This document shows positions 1 to 10,100 of a stretch of 11,446 nt of DNA, piece by piece. Source of the stretch: Zeimonas sp041678445 (GTDB lineage Bacteria; Pseudomonadota; Gammaproteobacteria; Burkholderiales; Burkholderiaceae_E); the NCBI GenBank assembly GCA_041678445.1, contig JBAYOD010000098.1, positions 1 to 11,446 on the forward strand, read 5' to 3'. A program made the translations under genes and the position numbers. Under the pieces are notes generated by a model, which saw only the letters and a program-made list of their open reading frames with translations, was not told where the DNA came from and ran no database searches. Within the stretch, counting starts at the first letter, position 1, and every line of letters begins with the position of its first letter.

Positions 1-141
1 GGCGGGAGCGCAGCGAGTTACGCCGCGCAGCCAGGAACCCGAGCACCGAGGGCAGCCCCGCGCAGCGGGGCCAAGCACCGGCGCCGGCCAGGCCAAGCCC
101 CCCGCACCTTGGCTGCCCCAGGCGCTCGAACGCGAAACCGG
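1..141. other. Upstream edge region without a supported gene
   Basis: All three forward frames are open or nearly open here, so ORF presence is uninformative. One + frame starting at base 2 runs to a TGA at 143-145, which would overlap the ATG at 142 in the ATGA manner of coupled genes. Its deduced tail is rich in Ala, Pro, Arg and Gln and resembles no family I know. Third-position G/C in this frame and in the frame of the downstream gene is about three quarters, lower than the roughly 90% in the body of the downstream gene. That makes intergenic DNA or a low-complexity protein tail both possible. The sequence left of the window would decide. Confidence 0.3.
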
Positions 142-2544
142 ATGAGGCCGACCGGCCGAGCCCTTCCCCGCCGGCCGTTCAGTGTTTACACTCGGCGCTA
201 CCCGTCCCGCCTGGATCGATCCCCCTTGTTTCGCGCCGAGCCCGCCTTCGCCGTCCTGGAAACCGAGACCGCGCCCCCTGCAGACAGCGAACCGCGCACC
301 GGCGGCCCGGTCCGGCGCGGGATCGGCCTGGCGCTGGCGATCTTCGCGATCGCCTTCGTCTGCTGCCTGATCGCCCGCCTGCTCTCGTCGCCGGCACCGG
401 CCGTGCTGCTGGTCTGGCCGGCCGCCGGGGTGGCGCTGGCCTTCGCCTGGCGCTATGGCGCCGCCTGGGTCCTGCCGGCCGGTGGCGCGGCCGCGCTCTG
501 GGTCTGGCTGGAAACCCGCGCCCCCGGCGCCACTGCCGCGGCCTTTGCCGCTTCAGTGGTCGGCCCCGCCCTGGCGGCGCGGCTGATGCGCCAGCTGGCC
601 ACCTGGAAACCCGCCGACTACCGGCTCGACGCCTCGATACGCTTTGCGGTCCTGGTGATCCTGGTCGCCGCGCCGCTCGACGCCCTGTTCGCCTCCCTCG
701 GAGTCGGCAGCGCAACCACAGTGCAGACCAGCCTGCCGCAACGCCTGGCGGTCTGGTGGCTGATCGACGCGCTCGGAATGCTGCTGTTCGCACCCGCCCT
801 GCTCGCCTGGCTGGGCAATGGCGACACGCCGGGCGGCCAGGCTGCTGCCGGTGAGGCGCCGGCAGCAGCTCACCGGCTGACCGCCCCCGACACCATGGCC
901 CTGCTCGCCACCGCCTGCCTGGCAGCGGCCAGCGTCGGCCTGGTCTTCATCGGTCACCCCGAGTTCTCGCGCGCCCTGTTCTTCCTGTACTTTCCGATCG
1001 CGGCGTGGACGGCGATCCGTTGTGACGAACCGACCACTGCACTGACCCTGCTGGTGACCGGACTGCCGCTGCTCGCGCTGCGCGCCTGGCAGCTCGAATC
1101 GGCCGCGCTGCCGGCGGCCTACGGACTGGAAGCGACCGTCCTGCTGGCCTGCGCCGCAATCGTCTCGCTGATGCTGCAGGCCACTGCCGCCGACCGCCGC
1201 TTCGCGCTGGCACGGATGGCCCGTCAGGCCCGTGAGGACCTGTCCACCGGCCTGCTCAATGATCGCGGGCTGATCGCCGTCCTCGATGAGCGGCTGTCGG
1301 ACGATGATCGCCGCGACCACGGTCTGATCGGCCTGTACCTGAGCAACTTCGACACCTTGAACGACCTGTGCGGTACGCTGCCGGCGATCCAGCTCGAACA
1401 GGACGTCTCGGCCACCCTGCGCCGCCAGCCCGGCGTGATCGCCGCCGCCCGGCTGTCGGCCGGCCGCTTCACGCTGCTGATCGAAGCCGCTTCGGTTTCC
1501 GAGGTCAGGGCGGTGGCGCGCGACCTCTATGCCCAGTTCAACGGCCAGTTGTTCCGCACCGAACATGGCAGCGTCCGGCTGCAGGTCTGCGTGGGCGGCC
1601 TGCTGCTCGACGGCGGTGCCCGCATCGACGCCGAGGACTGCATCGTCTCGCTGTCCGACGCCATGGCGATCGCAGCGAGCGTGCGCGAACCGCAACTCTT
1701 CGTCGAACCGCTGTCGCAGACGATGATCGACGCGCGGCGTTCGCACCAGGCCCGCATCGAGCAGATCCGCGAAGCGATCCGCGAACAGCGCTTCGCGCTG
1801 CATGCCCAACCGATCATCGATCCCGAGGCCCCGCCGGACAAGCTCTCGTACGAGATCCTGCTGCGCCTGGTCGATCGCGACGGCTGCCTGATCCGTCCGC
1901 CCGAATTCCTGTCGCTAGCCGGCCAGGCCCAGATGACGCCCGCCATGGATCGCGGCGTGATCCGTGCGGTCTTCAAATGGCTTGCCGACAATCCCCAGGC
2001 GCTGGCACGCACCTGGAAGTGCTCGATCAACCTGTCCGGCCTGACCATGAGCGACGGCACGATCGCCGCCTTCGTCCGCGAACAGCGGGCGTTGCATGCG
2101 ATTCCGGCCGACGCGATCGTCTTCGAGATCACCGAGAGTGAAGCGATCCGGAACCCGGCCGCGGCCTCACGGCTGGTCGATGAACTGAAGGCGGAAGGCT
2201 TCGGCATCGCACTCGATGATTTCGGCACCGGCCTGGCCACCTTCGAATACCTGAAGCGCTTCCCGCTCGATTATCTGAAGATCGACGGCTCGTTCATCCG
2301 CAACGTCACGAGCAACCCGATCGATGAGGAAATCGTGCTGTCGACGGTGCGTGTGGCCCAGCATCTGAACGTGCGTACGGTGGCCGAGCACGTGCACAGC
2401 CAGGAAGTGCTCGACCGTCTGGTGGAGCTGGGCATCAGCCACCTGCAGGGCAATCTGATCGGCAACGCCTGCCCGCTGGCCGAACTGTTCCGCGGTGGCG
2501 ATACCTGGTCGCGGATCGCCGCTCACCGCCGCGCGCGATCGTAG
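142..2544 (+). CDS. MASE1 membrane sensor with degenerate GGDEF and EAL c-di-GMP phosphodiesterase domain
   Basis: Predicted inner-membrane regulator that hydrolyses cyclic di-GMP to pGpG. Residues are numbered from ATG 142 (800 aa). Residues about 58-355 form a multi-helix MASE1 sensor, recognisable from a VWPAAGVAL stretch and a WWLIDALGMLLFAP stretch. A GGDEF-like domain follows at about 365-510, with the signature degraded to SAGRF (439-443), so diguanylate cyclase activity is unlikely. The EAL domain spans about 550-790. Its motif reads EIL (571-573), and the usual metal and catalytic positions look intact: N630, E662, E665, D692-D693 in DDFGTG, K713, E749 and Q769. AEGVE reads AEHVH. 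An active phosphodiesterase is therefore expected. The start is uncertain. TTG 109, ATG 142 and TTG 226 are all in frame, there is no clear Shine-Dalgarno, and third-position G/C rises only after about 226. The 3' end overlaps the convergent glycosyltransferase gene by 22 bases. The MASE1 ligand is unknown. Confidence 0.9.
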   Translation: MRPTGRALPRRPFSVYTRRYPSRLDRSPLFRAEPAFAVLETETAPPADSEPRTGGPVRRGIGLALAIFAIAFVCCLIARLLSSPAPAVLLVWPAAGVALAFAWRYGAAWVLPAGGAAALWVWLETRAPGATAAAFAASVVGPALAARLMRQLATWKPADYRLDASIRFAVLVILVAAPLDALFASLGVGSATTVQTSLPQRLAVWWLIDALGMLLFAPALLAWLGNGDTPGGQAAAGEAPAAAHRLTAPDTMALLATACLAAASVGLVFIGHPEFSRALFFLYFPIAAWTAIRCDEPTTALTLLVTGLPLLALRAWQLESAALPAAYGLEATVLLACAAIVSLMLQATAADRRFALARMARQAREDLSTGLLNDRGLIAVLDERLSDDDRRDHGLIGLYLSNFDTLNDLCGTLPAIQLEQDVSATLRRQPGVIAAARLSAGRFTLLIEAASVSEVRAVARDLYAQFNGQLFRTEHGSVRLQVCVGGLLLDGGARIDAEDCIVSLSDAMAIAASVREPQLFVEPLSQTMIDARRSHQARIEQIREAIREQRFALHAQPIIDPEAPPDKLSYEILLRLVDRDGCLIRPPEFLSLAGQAQMTPAMDRGVIRAVFKWLADNPQALARTWKCSINLSGLTMSDGTIAAFVREQRALHAIPADAIVFEITESEAIRNPAAASRLVDELKAEGFGIALDDFGTGLATFEYLKRFPLDYLKIDGSFIRNVTSNPIDEEIVLSTVRVAQHLNVRTVAEHVHSQEVLDRLVELGISHLQGNLIGNACPLAELFRGGDTWSRIAAHRRARS

Positions 2545-3230
2545 CGACGCCCGGACAGACCCTGCGGGGACGCCCCCAGCAGGCACAGCAGACGCAGCCA
2601 GCCGCTGGCGGCAACCGTACGCAGCACGCCGTGCTGGCGCCAGCGGCTGGCCGATACCCGCACCCGGGGCCGCAGCCGGGCCGGCCTGCGGCCGATCCGC
2701 TTGAGCCGGCGCGACAGTTCGACATCTTCCATCAGTGCGACCCGGGCAAAGCCATTGGATTTCACCCACAGGCTGCGATCGAGAAAGATCGCCTGGGTGC
2801 CCGAGCAGACGCCGGTCAGGCGCGTGGACAGGTTGGTTGCGGCGGCAACGCCCCACAGCAGCGGGTTGACCGAATCCAGCCGGATGACGAAGCAGCCCCA
2901 GAGCCGGCCCCGTTCATCGACCGCTCTGCGCACGGCCTGCGCCCAGCCCGGCTGCAGCCGGCAATCGGGATGAAGGAACAGCAGGACGTCACCGGACGCG
3001 CAGGAGGCGCCCGCGTTCATCAGGCTGGCGCGTCCGCGGCTGGAAGCGGCCACGAACTGTGCACCCGCCTGAGCGGCAATCGCCGCCGTGTCGTCATCGC
3101 TGCCGCCATCGGCGACGATCAGCTCATCTGCCTCGGCCCGGGCTGAATCCAGGCAGCCGGCAAGGGCAGCAGCCTCGTTCAACGCGGGTACGATCACCGA
3201 GATCCTCGATACCCCCTGTATTCCTGTCAT
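2523..3230 (-). CDS. Family 2 glycosyltransferase, TIGR04283 type (rSAM/selenodomain-associated transferase 2)
   Basis: A 235-residue GT-A fold glycosyltransferase, probably cytosolic or membrane-associated, with unknown donor and acceptor. The N-terminus has the family 2 nucleotide-binding start VIVPALNE (12-19) and the ADGGSDDDT motif (40-48). Next come the TIGR04283-typical RGRASLMNAGA segment (from about 65) and LLFLHPDCRL (about 83-92), where the more usual text is HADTRL. LMEDVELSRRL begins near residue 166 and is a strong hallmark of this family. Length matches the family. The ATG at 3230 is 42 bases downstream of the 5-oxoprolinase stop on the same strand, so co-transcription is likely, but a functional link is not obvious. 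The companion TIGR04282/DUF2064 protein that often accompanies this family is not in the window. No strong Shine-Dalgarno is visible. The 3' end overlaps the convergent EAL gene by 22 bases. Family assignment is confident; the biochemical role is not known to me. Confidence 0.85.
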   Translation of the reverse strand: MTGIQGVSRISVIVPALNEAAALAGCLDSARAEADELIVADGGSDDDTAAIAAQAGAQFVAASSRGRASLMNAGASCASGDVLLFLHPDCRLQPGWAQAVRRAVDERGRLWGCFVIRLDSVNPLLWGVAAATNLSTRLTGVCSGTQAIFLDRSLWVKSNGFARVALMEDVELSRRLKRIGRRPARLRPRVRVSASRWRQHGVLRTVAASGWLRLLCLLGASPQGLSGRRYDRARR

Positions 3231-3272
3231 CCGGTTCCGGTCGGCAGGGCTCAGCCTGCCTGTTCATCCTCT

Positions 3273-7025
<3,753 letters not shown>

Positions 7026-7032
7026 GGCGCAT

Positions 7033-7038
7033 ATCATA
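7033..7038 (-). promoter_or_regulatory. -10-like TATGAT ahead of 5-oxoprolinase
   Basis: On the minus strand TATGAT is followed by 7 bases and then ATG 7025, the distance expected if transcription starts at or next to the start codon. No good -35 hexamer sits 16-18 bases upstream. The absence of a Shine-Dalgarno fits a leaderless mRNA. Moderate to low certainty. Confidence 0.35.
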
Positions 7039-7071
7039 GGCGCGCAACGCGGCGGGCTTGTGCGGCTGGGC

Positions 7072-7077
7072 TATGCT
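7072..7077 (+). promoter_or_regulatory. -10-like TATGCT ahead of nnr
   Basis: TATGCT ends 6 bases before ATG 7084, with no ribosome-binding sequence between. It mirrors the minus-strand TATGAT at 7038-7033, so the two divergent promoters would share about 33 bases. No convincing -35 hexamer is seen. If real, it makes ATG 7084 the start and excludes the earlier in-frame ATG 7024. Confidence 0.3.
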
Positions 7078-7083
7078 CGCCGG

Positions 7084-8667
7084 ATGCGCAGCCTCGGCGA
7101 CACGCCTCACCTGCTGTTTCCGGTCGACCGGATCCGGGCCATCGAGCGCGAGGCTCTGGCCCGGAGTGCACCGGGCGAACTGATGTCACGCGCGGCCCAC
7201 GCGCTGATGCAAGCCCTCGAAAGCCTGCTGCGCCAGCGCCCGGCCGGAACCCCGATACATGCCTTCTGCGGGCCGGGCAACAATGGCGGCGACGCCCTGC
7301 TCGCCGCCCTGCTGCTCGACCAGCGGGGCTGGCCGGTCCGGACCTTCGAGCTGGCCGGCGCCTGCGCCCAGGAGCAGCCCCCCGAAGACACGGCCCGGGT
7401 GCGTGCCCGGGCGAACGCCGCAGGCCTGCTGCCGCAGCGTCTGGACAGCGAGGCCGCATTGCGCCAGGCGATCGTCGGCGAACCCGGGGGGCTGCCTCCG
7501 CTGCTGGTCGACGGTTTGTTCGGAATCGGCCTGGCCCGCCCGCTCGACGGACTGGCCGCCCGATTTTGCAGGCTTGCCGCCGAAGCGGATGCCGGGGTCG
7601 TGGCGGTCGACGTTCCCAGCGGGCTGGATGCCGACACCGGCGCCATCGTGGGCGGCCCCGATGGCACCGCCGTCCGGGCGCTGCTCACCGTCACCATGAT
7701 TGCCGACAAACCCGGCCTGCACACCGGCGCCGCCTGCGATCATGCCGGCCGCGCCGAGGTCGCGCCGCTCGGGCTCGATATCGCACCACCCACCGACTGG
7801 CCATCCACCGAGTCACCACGGGCCAACTTGCCGGCCGACAGACCTGTCGGCCGCTTGTTCACCCGAGCCGACGCCCGCCGCCTGCTGCCGGCCCGTCCGC
7901 ACGACAGCAGCAAGGGCAGCTTCGGTTCGGTGCTGATCGTGGGCGGAGCGCGCGGCATGCACGGCGCGGCCCTGCTGGCCGGTCGCGGCGCCCAGTGCGT
8001 CGGTGCCGGCAAGGTCTGGATCGCCTCACCCGACGGCCCGGTATTCGACCCGGCCCAGCCTCAGCTGATGACCTGCGACGCCGATGCCGCCTTTCCGGAA
8101 CGCGCAACGCTGGTCGCCGGCTGTGGCCTCGGCACCGATCGACGCGCGGCGACACTGCTGCAGCGGGTACTCACCAGCGGCCGACCGGCCGTGCTCGATG
8201 CCGATGCCCTCAATCTGCTGCCAGATCTGGCCGGCCACGACACCGCCGCTGGCGAGCGGGTACTGACCCCGCACCCGCTCGAAGCCGCCCGCCTGGCCGG
8301 CGTCGCGGTCGCCACCCTCCAGGCCGACCGTATTGGCGCAGCACGCAGGCTCGCCGCCAGGCATGCAGCCGTCGTCCTGCTCAAGGGCGCCGGCACCGTG
8401 ATCGCCGCACCGGACGGCCGCTGGGTCATCAACGCCGCCGGCGGACCGGCGCTGGCATCCGCCGGCAGCGGCGACGTGCTGGCCGGCCTGATCGGCGGGC
8501 TGATGGCTCAGGGAATGGGCGGCTTTCCGGCGGCGCAACTCGGTTGCTGGATCCACGCAGCCGGCGGCGATCGCTGGACTGAAGCAAACGGTCACCCGGG
8601 CGGCCTGTCGGCGGCCGAGCTGCCGATGCTGGCGCGCAGCGTGCTCGGCGCCCTGGCGCGCCCCTGA
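7084..8667 (+). CDS. nnr: Bifunctional NAD(P)H-hydrate epimerase / ADP-dependent NAD(P)H-hydrate dehydratase
   Basis: Metabolite-repair enzyme that restores NAD(P)H from its hydrated forms. The N-terminal YjeF domain epimerises R- and S-NAD(P)HX, and the C-terminal ribokinase-like domain dehydrates the S form using ADP. From ATG 7084 it is 527 aa, close to the usual 490-520. The epimerase domain (about 10-240) shows FCGPGNNGGD (61-70), then DGLFGIGL and a VDVPSGLDADTG stretch. The dehydratase domain (about 258-520) shows DSSKGSFGSVLIVGG from 274, an LDADALNLL stretch, LTPHPLEAARLAG, a LLKGAGTVI stretch, and SAGSGDVLAG with the catalytic-type Asp at 464. An in-frame ATG at 7024 would add 20 residues but would overlap the 5-oxoprolinase start. 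It is divergent from that gene. The 3' end overlaps the convergent ABC ATPase gene by 76 bases. I see no tsaE or queG, its frequent proteobacterial neighbours. Confidence 0.93.
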   Translation: MRSLGDTPHLLFPVDRIRAIEREALARSAPGELMSRAAHALMQALESLLRQRPAGTPIHAFCGPGNNGGDALLAALLLDQRGWPVRTFELAGACAQEQPPEDTARVRARANAAGLLPQRLDSEAALRQAIVGEPGGLPPLLVDGLFGIGLARPLDGLAARFCRLAAEADAGVVAVDVPSGLDADTGAIVGGPDGTAVRALLTVTMIADKPGLHTGAACDHAGRAEVAPLGLDIAPPTDWPSTESPRANLPADRPVGRLFTRADARRLLPARPHDSSKGSFGSVLIVGGARGMHGAALLAGRGAQCVGAGKVWIASPDGPVFDPAQPQLMTCDADAAFPERATLVAGCGLGTDRRAATLLQRVLTSGRPAVLDADALNLLPDLAGHDTAAGERVLTPHPLEAARLAGVAVATLQADRIGAARRLAARHAAVVLLKGAGTVIAAPDGRWVINAAGGPALASAGSGDVLAGLIGGLMAQGMGGFPAAQLGCWIHAAGGDRWTEANGHPGGLSAAELPMLARSVLGALARP

Positions 8668-9335
8668 ACAGCGCCGAGCCGCCCCGCGGTCAGGGTGAGT
8701 CGGCGTGCGCAACGCCCGGCCAGCTTCTCGTCGTGGGTGACCAGGACCAGCGTGGCGCCGGCCTCGCGGTTCAGCTCGAACAGCAGGTCGATGATCCGTG
8801 CACCGGTGACCACGTCGAGGCTGCCGGTCGGCTCATCGGCGAACAGCAGCCGCGGGCGCGGCGCAAAGGCACGGGCCAGTGCCACCCGCTGCTGCTCGCC
8901 GCCCGACAGCGTGCGCGGATAGTGGCCCAGGCGCTCGCCCAGCCCCACGCGCTCGAGCAGCTCGCGGGCCCGGCCGGCCGCATTGCGCTCGCCGGCCAGC
9001 TCCAGCGGCAGCATCACGTTCTCGAGCGCCGTCATCTGCGGCAGCAACTGGAAGGACTGGAACACGAAACCGAGATTGCGCGCCCGCCAGGCCGCGCGGG
9101 CATCCTCGTCGAGCTCGAAGATGCGCTCGCCGAAGATCTCGACGCTGCCGCTGCTGGCAAGGTCCAGGCCGGCCAGCAGACCCAGCAGCGTAGACTTCCC
9201 CGAACCCGACGCTCCGACGATGGCCACCGTGGCGCCGGCTTCGACCTCGAAACTCAGGTCATCGAGAATGGTCAGCCAGCCGTCCGCGTCGCGGACGCGG
9301 CGGCTCAGGTGTTCGACGACGATGGCAGCAGTCAT
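8592..9335 (-). CDS. ybbA: ABC transporter ATP-binding protein, YbbA/LolD-like
   Basis: 247-residue ATPase of the MacB/LolD/YbbA class, expected to work at the inner membrane with a FtsX-type permease. All nucleotide-binding elements are present: Walker A GASGSGKST (41-49), Q-loop Q93 in FVFQSFQLL, signature LSGGEQQ (143-149), Walker B LLFADEP (163-169), D-loop SLD (172-174) and switch H201 in VTHD. It starts at ATG 9335; the open frame continues further upstream only as the antisense of tesA. The divergent pairing with tesA matches E. coli ybbA-tesA, so the YbbA name rests on context plus similarity. LolD is the main alternative. The usual permease YbbP is absent, since the next gene downstream is nnr on the opposite strand. 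About 25 C-terminal residues beyond the usual end (from about AVQGRARAP) lie in the 76-base overlap with nnr and may be unimportant for function. Confidence 0.88.
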   Translation of the reverse strand: MTAAIVVEHLSRRVRDADGWLTILDDLSFEVEAGATVAIVGASGSGKSTLLGLLAGLDLASSGSVEIFGERIFELDEDARAAWRARNLGFVFQSFQLLPQMTALENVMLPLELAGERNAAGRARELLERVGLGERLGHYPRTLSGGEQQRVALARAFAPRPRLLFADEPTGSLDVVTGARIIDLLFELNREAGATLVLVTHDEKLAGRCARRLTLTAGRLGAVQGRARAPSTLRASIGSSAADRPPG

Positions 9336-10044
9336 GGACGAAAGAATTCCGGATCCGGTGCGAAGGAGGTGGGTCACCGCCGCCGCCAGTGTACTTACGA
9401 TTGCATCAGCCGGCTGCCTGCCCGCCTGGCCCGGGCCGGCGGCGGCCGCCACCGGCGAAGCTCCGGAGCAGGCAACGCTGCTGGTGCTCGGCGACAGCCT
9501 GTCCGCCGAATACGGGCTGGTTCGCGGCAGCGGCTGGGTGGCGCTTCTGCAGGCAAAGCTGGCGCAGACGGCGCCGGCCTGGCGCATCGTCAACGCCAGC
9601 ATCAGTGGCGAAACCACCTCCGGTGGCGCATCCCGGATCGACAGCCTGATCGAACGCCACGACCCAGCGCTGGTCATCGTCGAGCTCGGCGGCAATGATG
9701 CATTGCGCGGCCTCGACCTGACGGCGACCCGGCGCAACCTCGACCGGATCGTCGCAGCCGCCCAGGGCGCCGGCGCCCGGGTGCTGCTGCTGGGCATGCA
9801 GGTGCCGCCAAACTATGGCAGGGCCTATACCGACGCCTTCGAAGCCGTGTTCAGCGAGCTCGCGACAGCACGCGAACTGTCTTTCGTCCCCTTCTTCCTT
9901 GCTCCGATCGCCGACAAGTCCTCGTATTTCCAGGCCGACCGGATCCATCCGAACGCTGCCGCCCAGCCGCTGATGCTCGATGCCGTCTGGCCGGCACTGC
10001 AGCCGCTGCTGCCTGCCCCCTCGCCCGCCCCTGCGAAGCGCTGA
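9334..10044 (+). CDS. tesA: Periplasmic SGNH-hydrolase, acyl-CoA thioesterase I / lysophospholipase L1 / arylesterase TesA
   Basis: Secreted serine esterase of the TesA family, acting on acyl thioesters, lysophospholipids and aryl esters in the periplasm. Numbered from ATG 9334 (236 aa). Block I GDS has nucleophile S55, block II is ISGET (G92), block III is GGND (N121) and block V is DRIH (D202, H205), so the catalytic set is complete. Block II and III text closely follows E. coli TesA. The N-terminus is a signal peptide: an RRR cluster, a hydrophobic stretch of about 14 residues, and a probable cleavage site in PAAAA (35-39). C28 is not in a canonical lipobox. GTG 9358 is an alternative start and gives a shorter, more typical n-region. 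ATG 9334 overlaps the divergent ybbA start by 2 bases, so any promoter must lie inside ybbA. acnD starts 56 bases after the stop. Confidence 0.93.
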   Translation: MDERIPDPVRRRWVTAAASVLTIASAGCLPAWPGPAAAATGEAPEQATLLVLGDSLSAEYGLVRGSGWVALLQAKLAQTAPAWRIVNASISGETTSGGASRIDSLIERHDPALVIVELGGNDALRGLDLTATRRNLDRIVAAAQGAGARVLLLGMQVPPNYGRAYTDAFEAVFSELATARELSFVPFFLAPIADKSSYFQADRIHPNAAAQPLMLDAVWPALQPLLPAPSPAPAKR

Positions 10045-10086
10045 ACGGGCCTTGCCCCGACGAAACCGCCGGTGACGCCCATCGGC

Positions 10087-10092
10087 TAAAAT
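10087..10092 (+). promoter_or_regulatory. -10-like TAAAAT ahead of acnD
   Basis: TAAAAT is the most A/T-rich hexamer in the 56-base tesA-acnD gap and ends 8 bases before ATG 10101. No Shine-Dalgarno lies between, and no good -35 is found 16-18 bases upstream. It suggests that acnD has its own promoter and a leaderless or near-leaderless transcript rather than reading through from tesA. Confidence 0.4.
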
Positions 10093-10100
10093 GAGCCCGC

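Noticed and set aside
3231..3272. Gap between 5-oxoprolinase and the glycosyltransferase examined for a terminator or promoter
   Set aside because: No stem followed by T residues and no hexamer pair was seen, so co-transcription is the simplest reading.
9281..9297. A 7-base inverted repeat with a 3-base loop (CGTCCGC / GCGGACG)
   Set aside because: It lies inside ybbA codons for the Asp-Ala-Asp region, has no T-tract, and is of a size expected by chance in GC-rich DNA.
9363..9369. Perfect Shine-Dalgarno-like AAGGAGG
   Set aside because: It encodes Arg-Arg of the tesA signal peptide, and no start codon in the tesA frame lies at a suitable distance after it. The out-of-frame GTG at 9389 is too far and leads to a meaningless frame.
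10045..10086. Possible terminator after tesA
   Set aside because: Only a very short ACCG/CGGT inverted repeat (10066-10074) without a T-tract is present, too weak to call.
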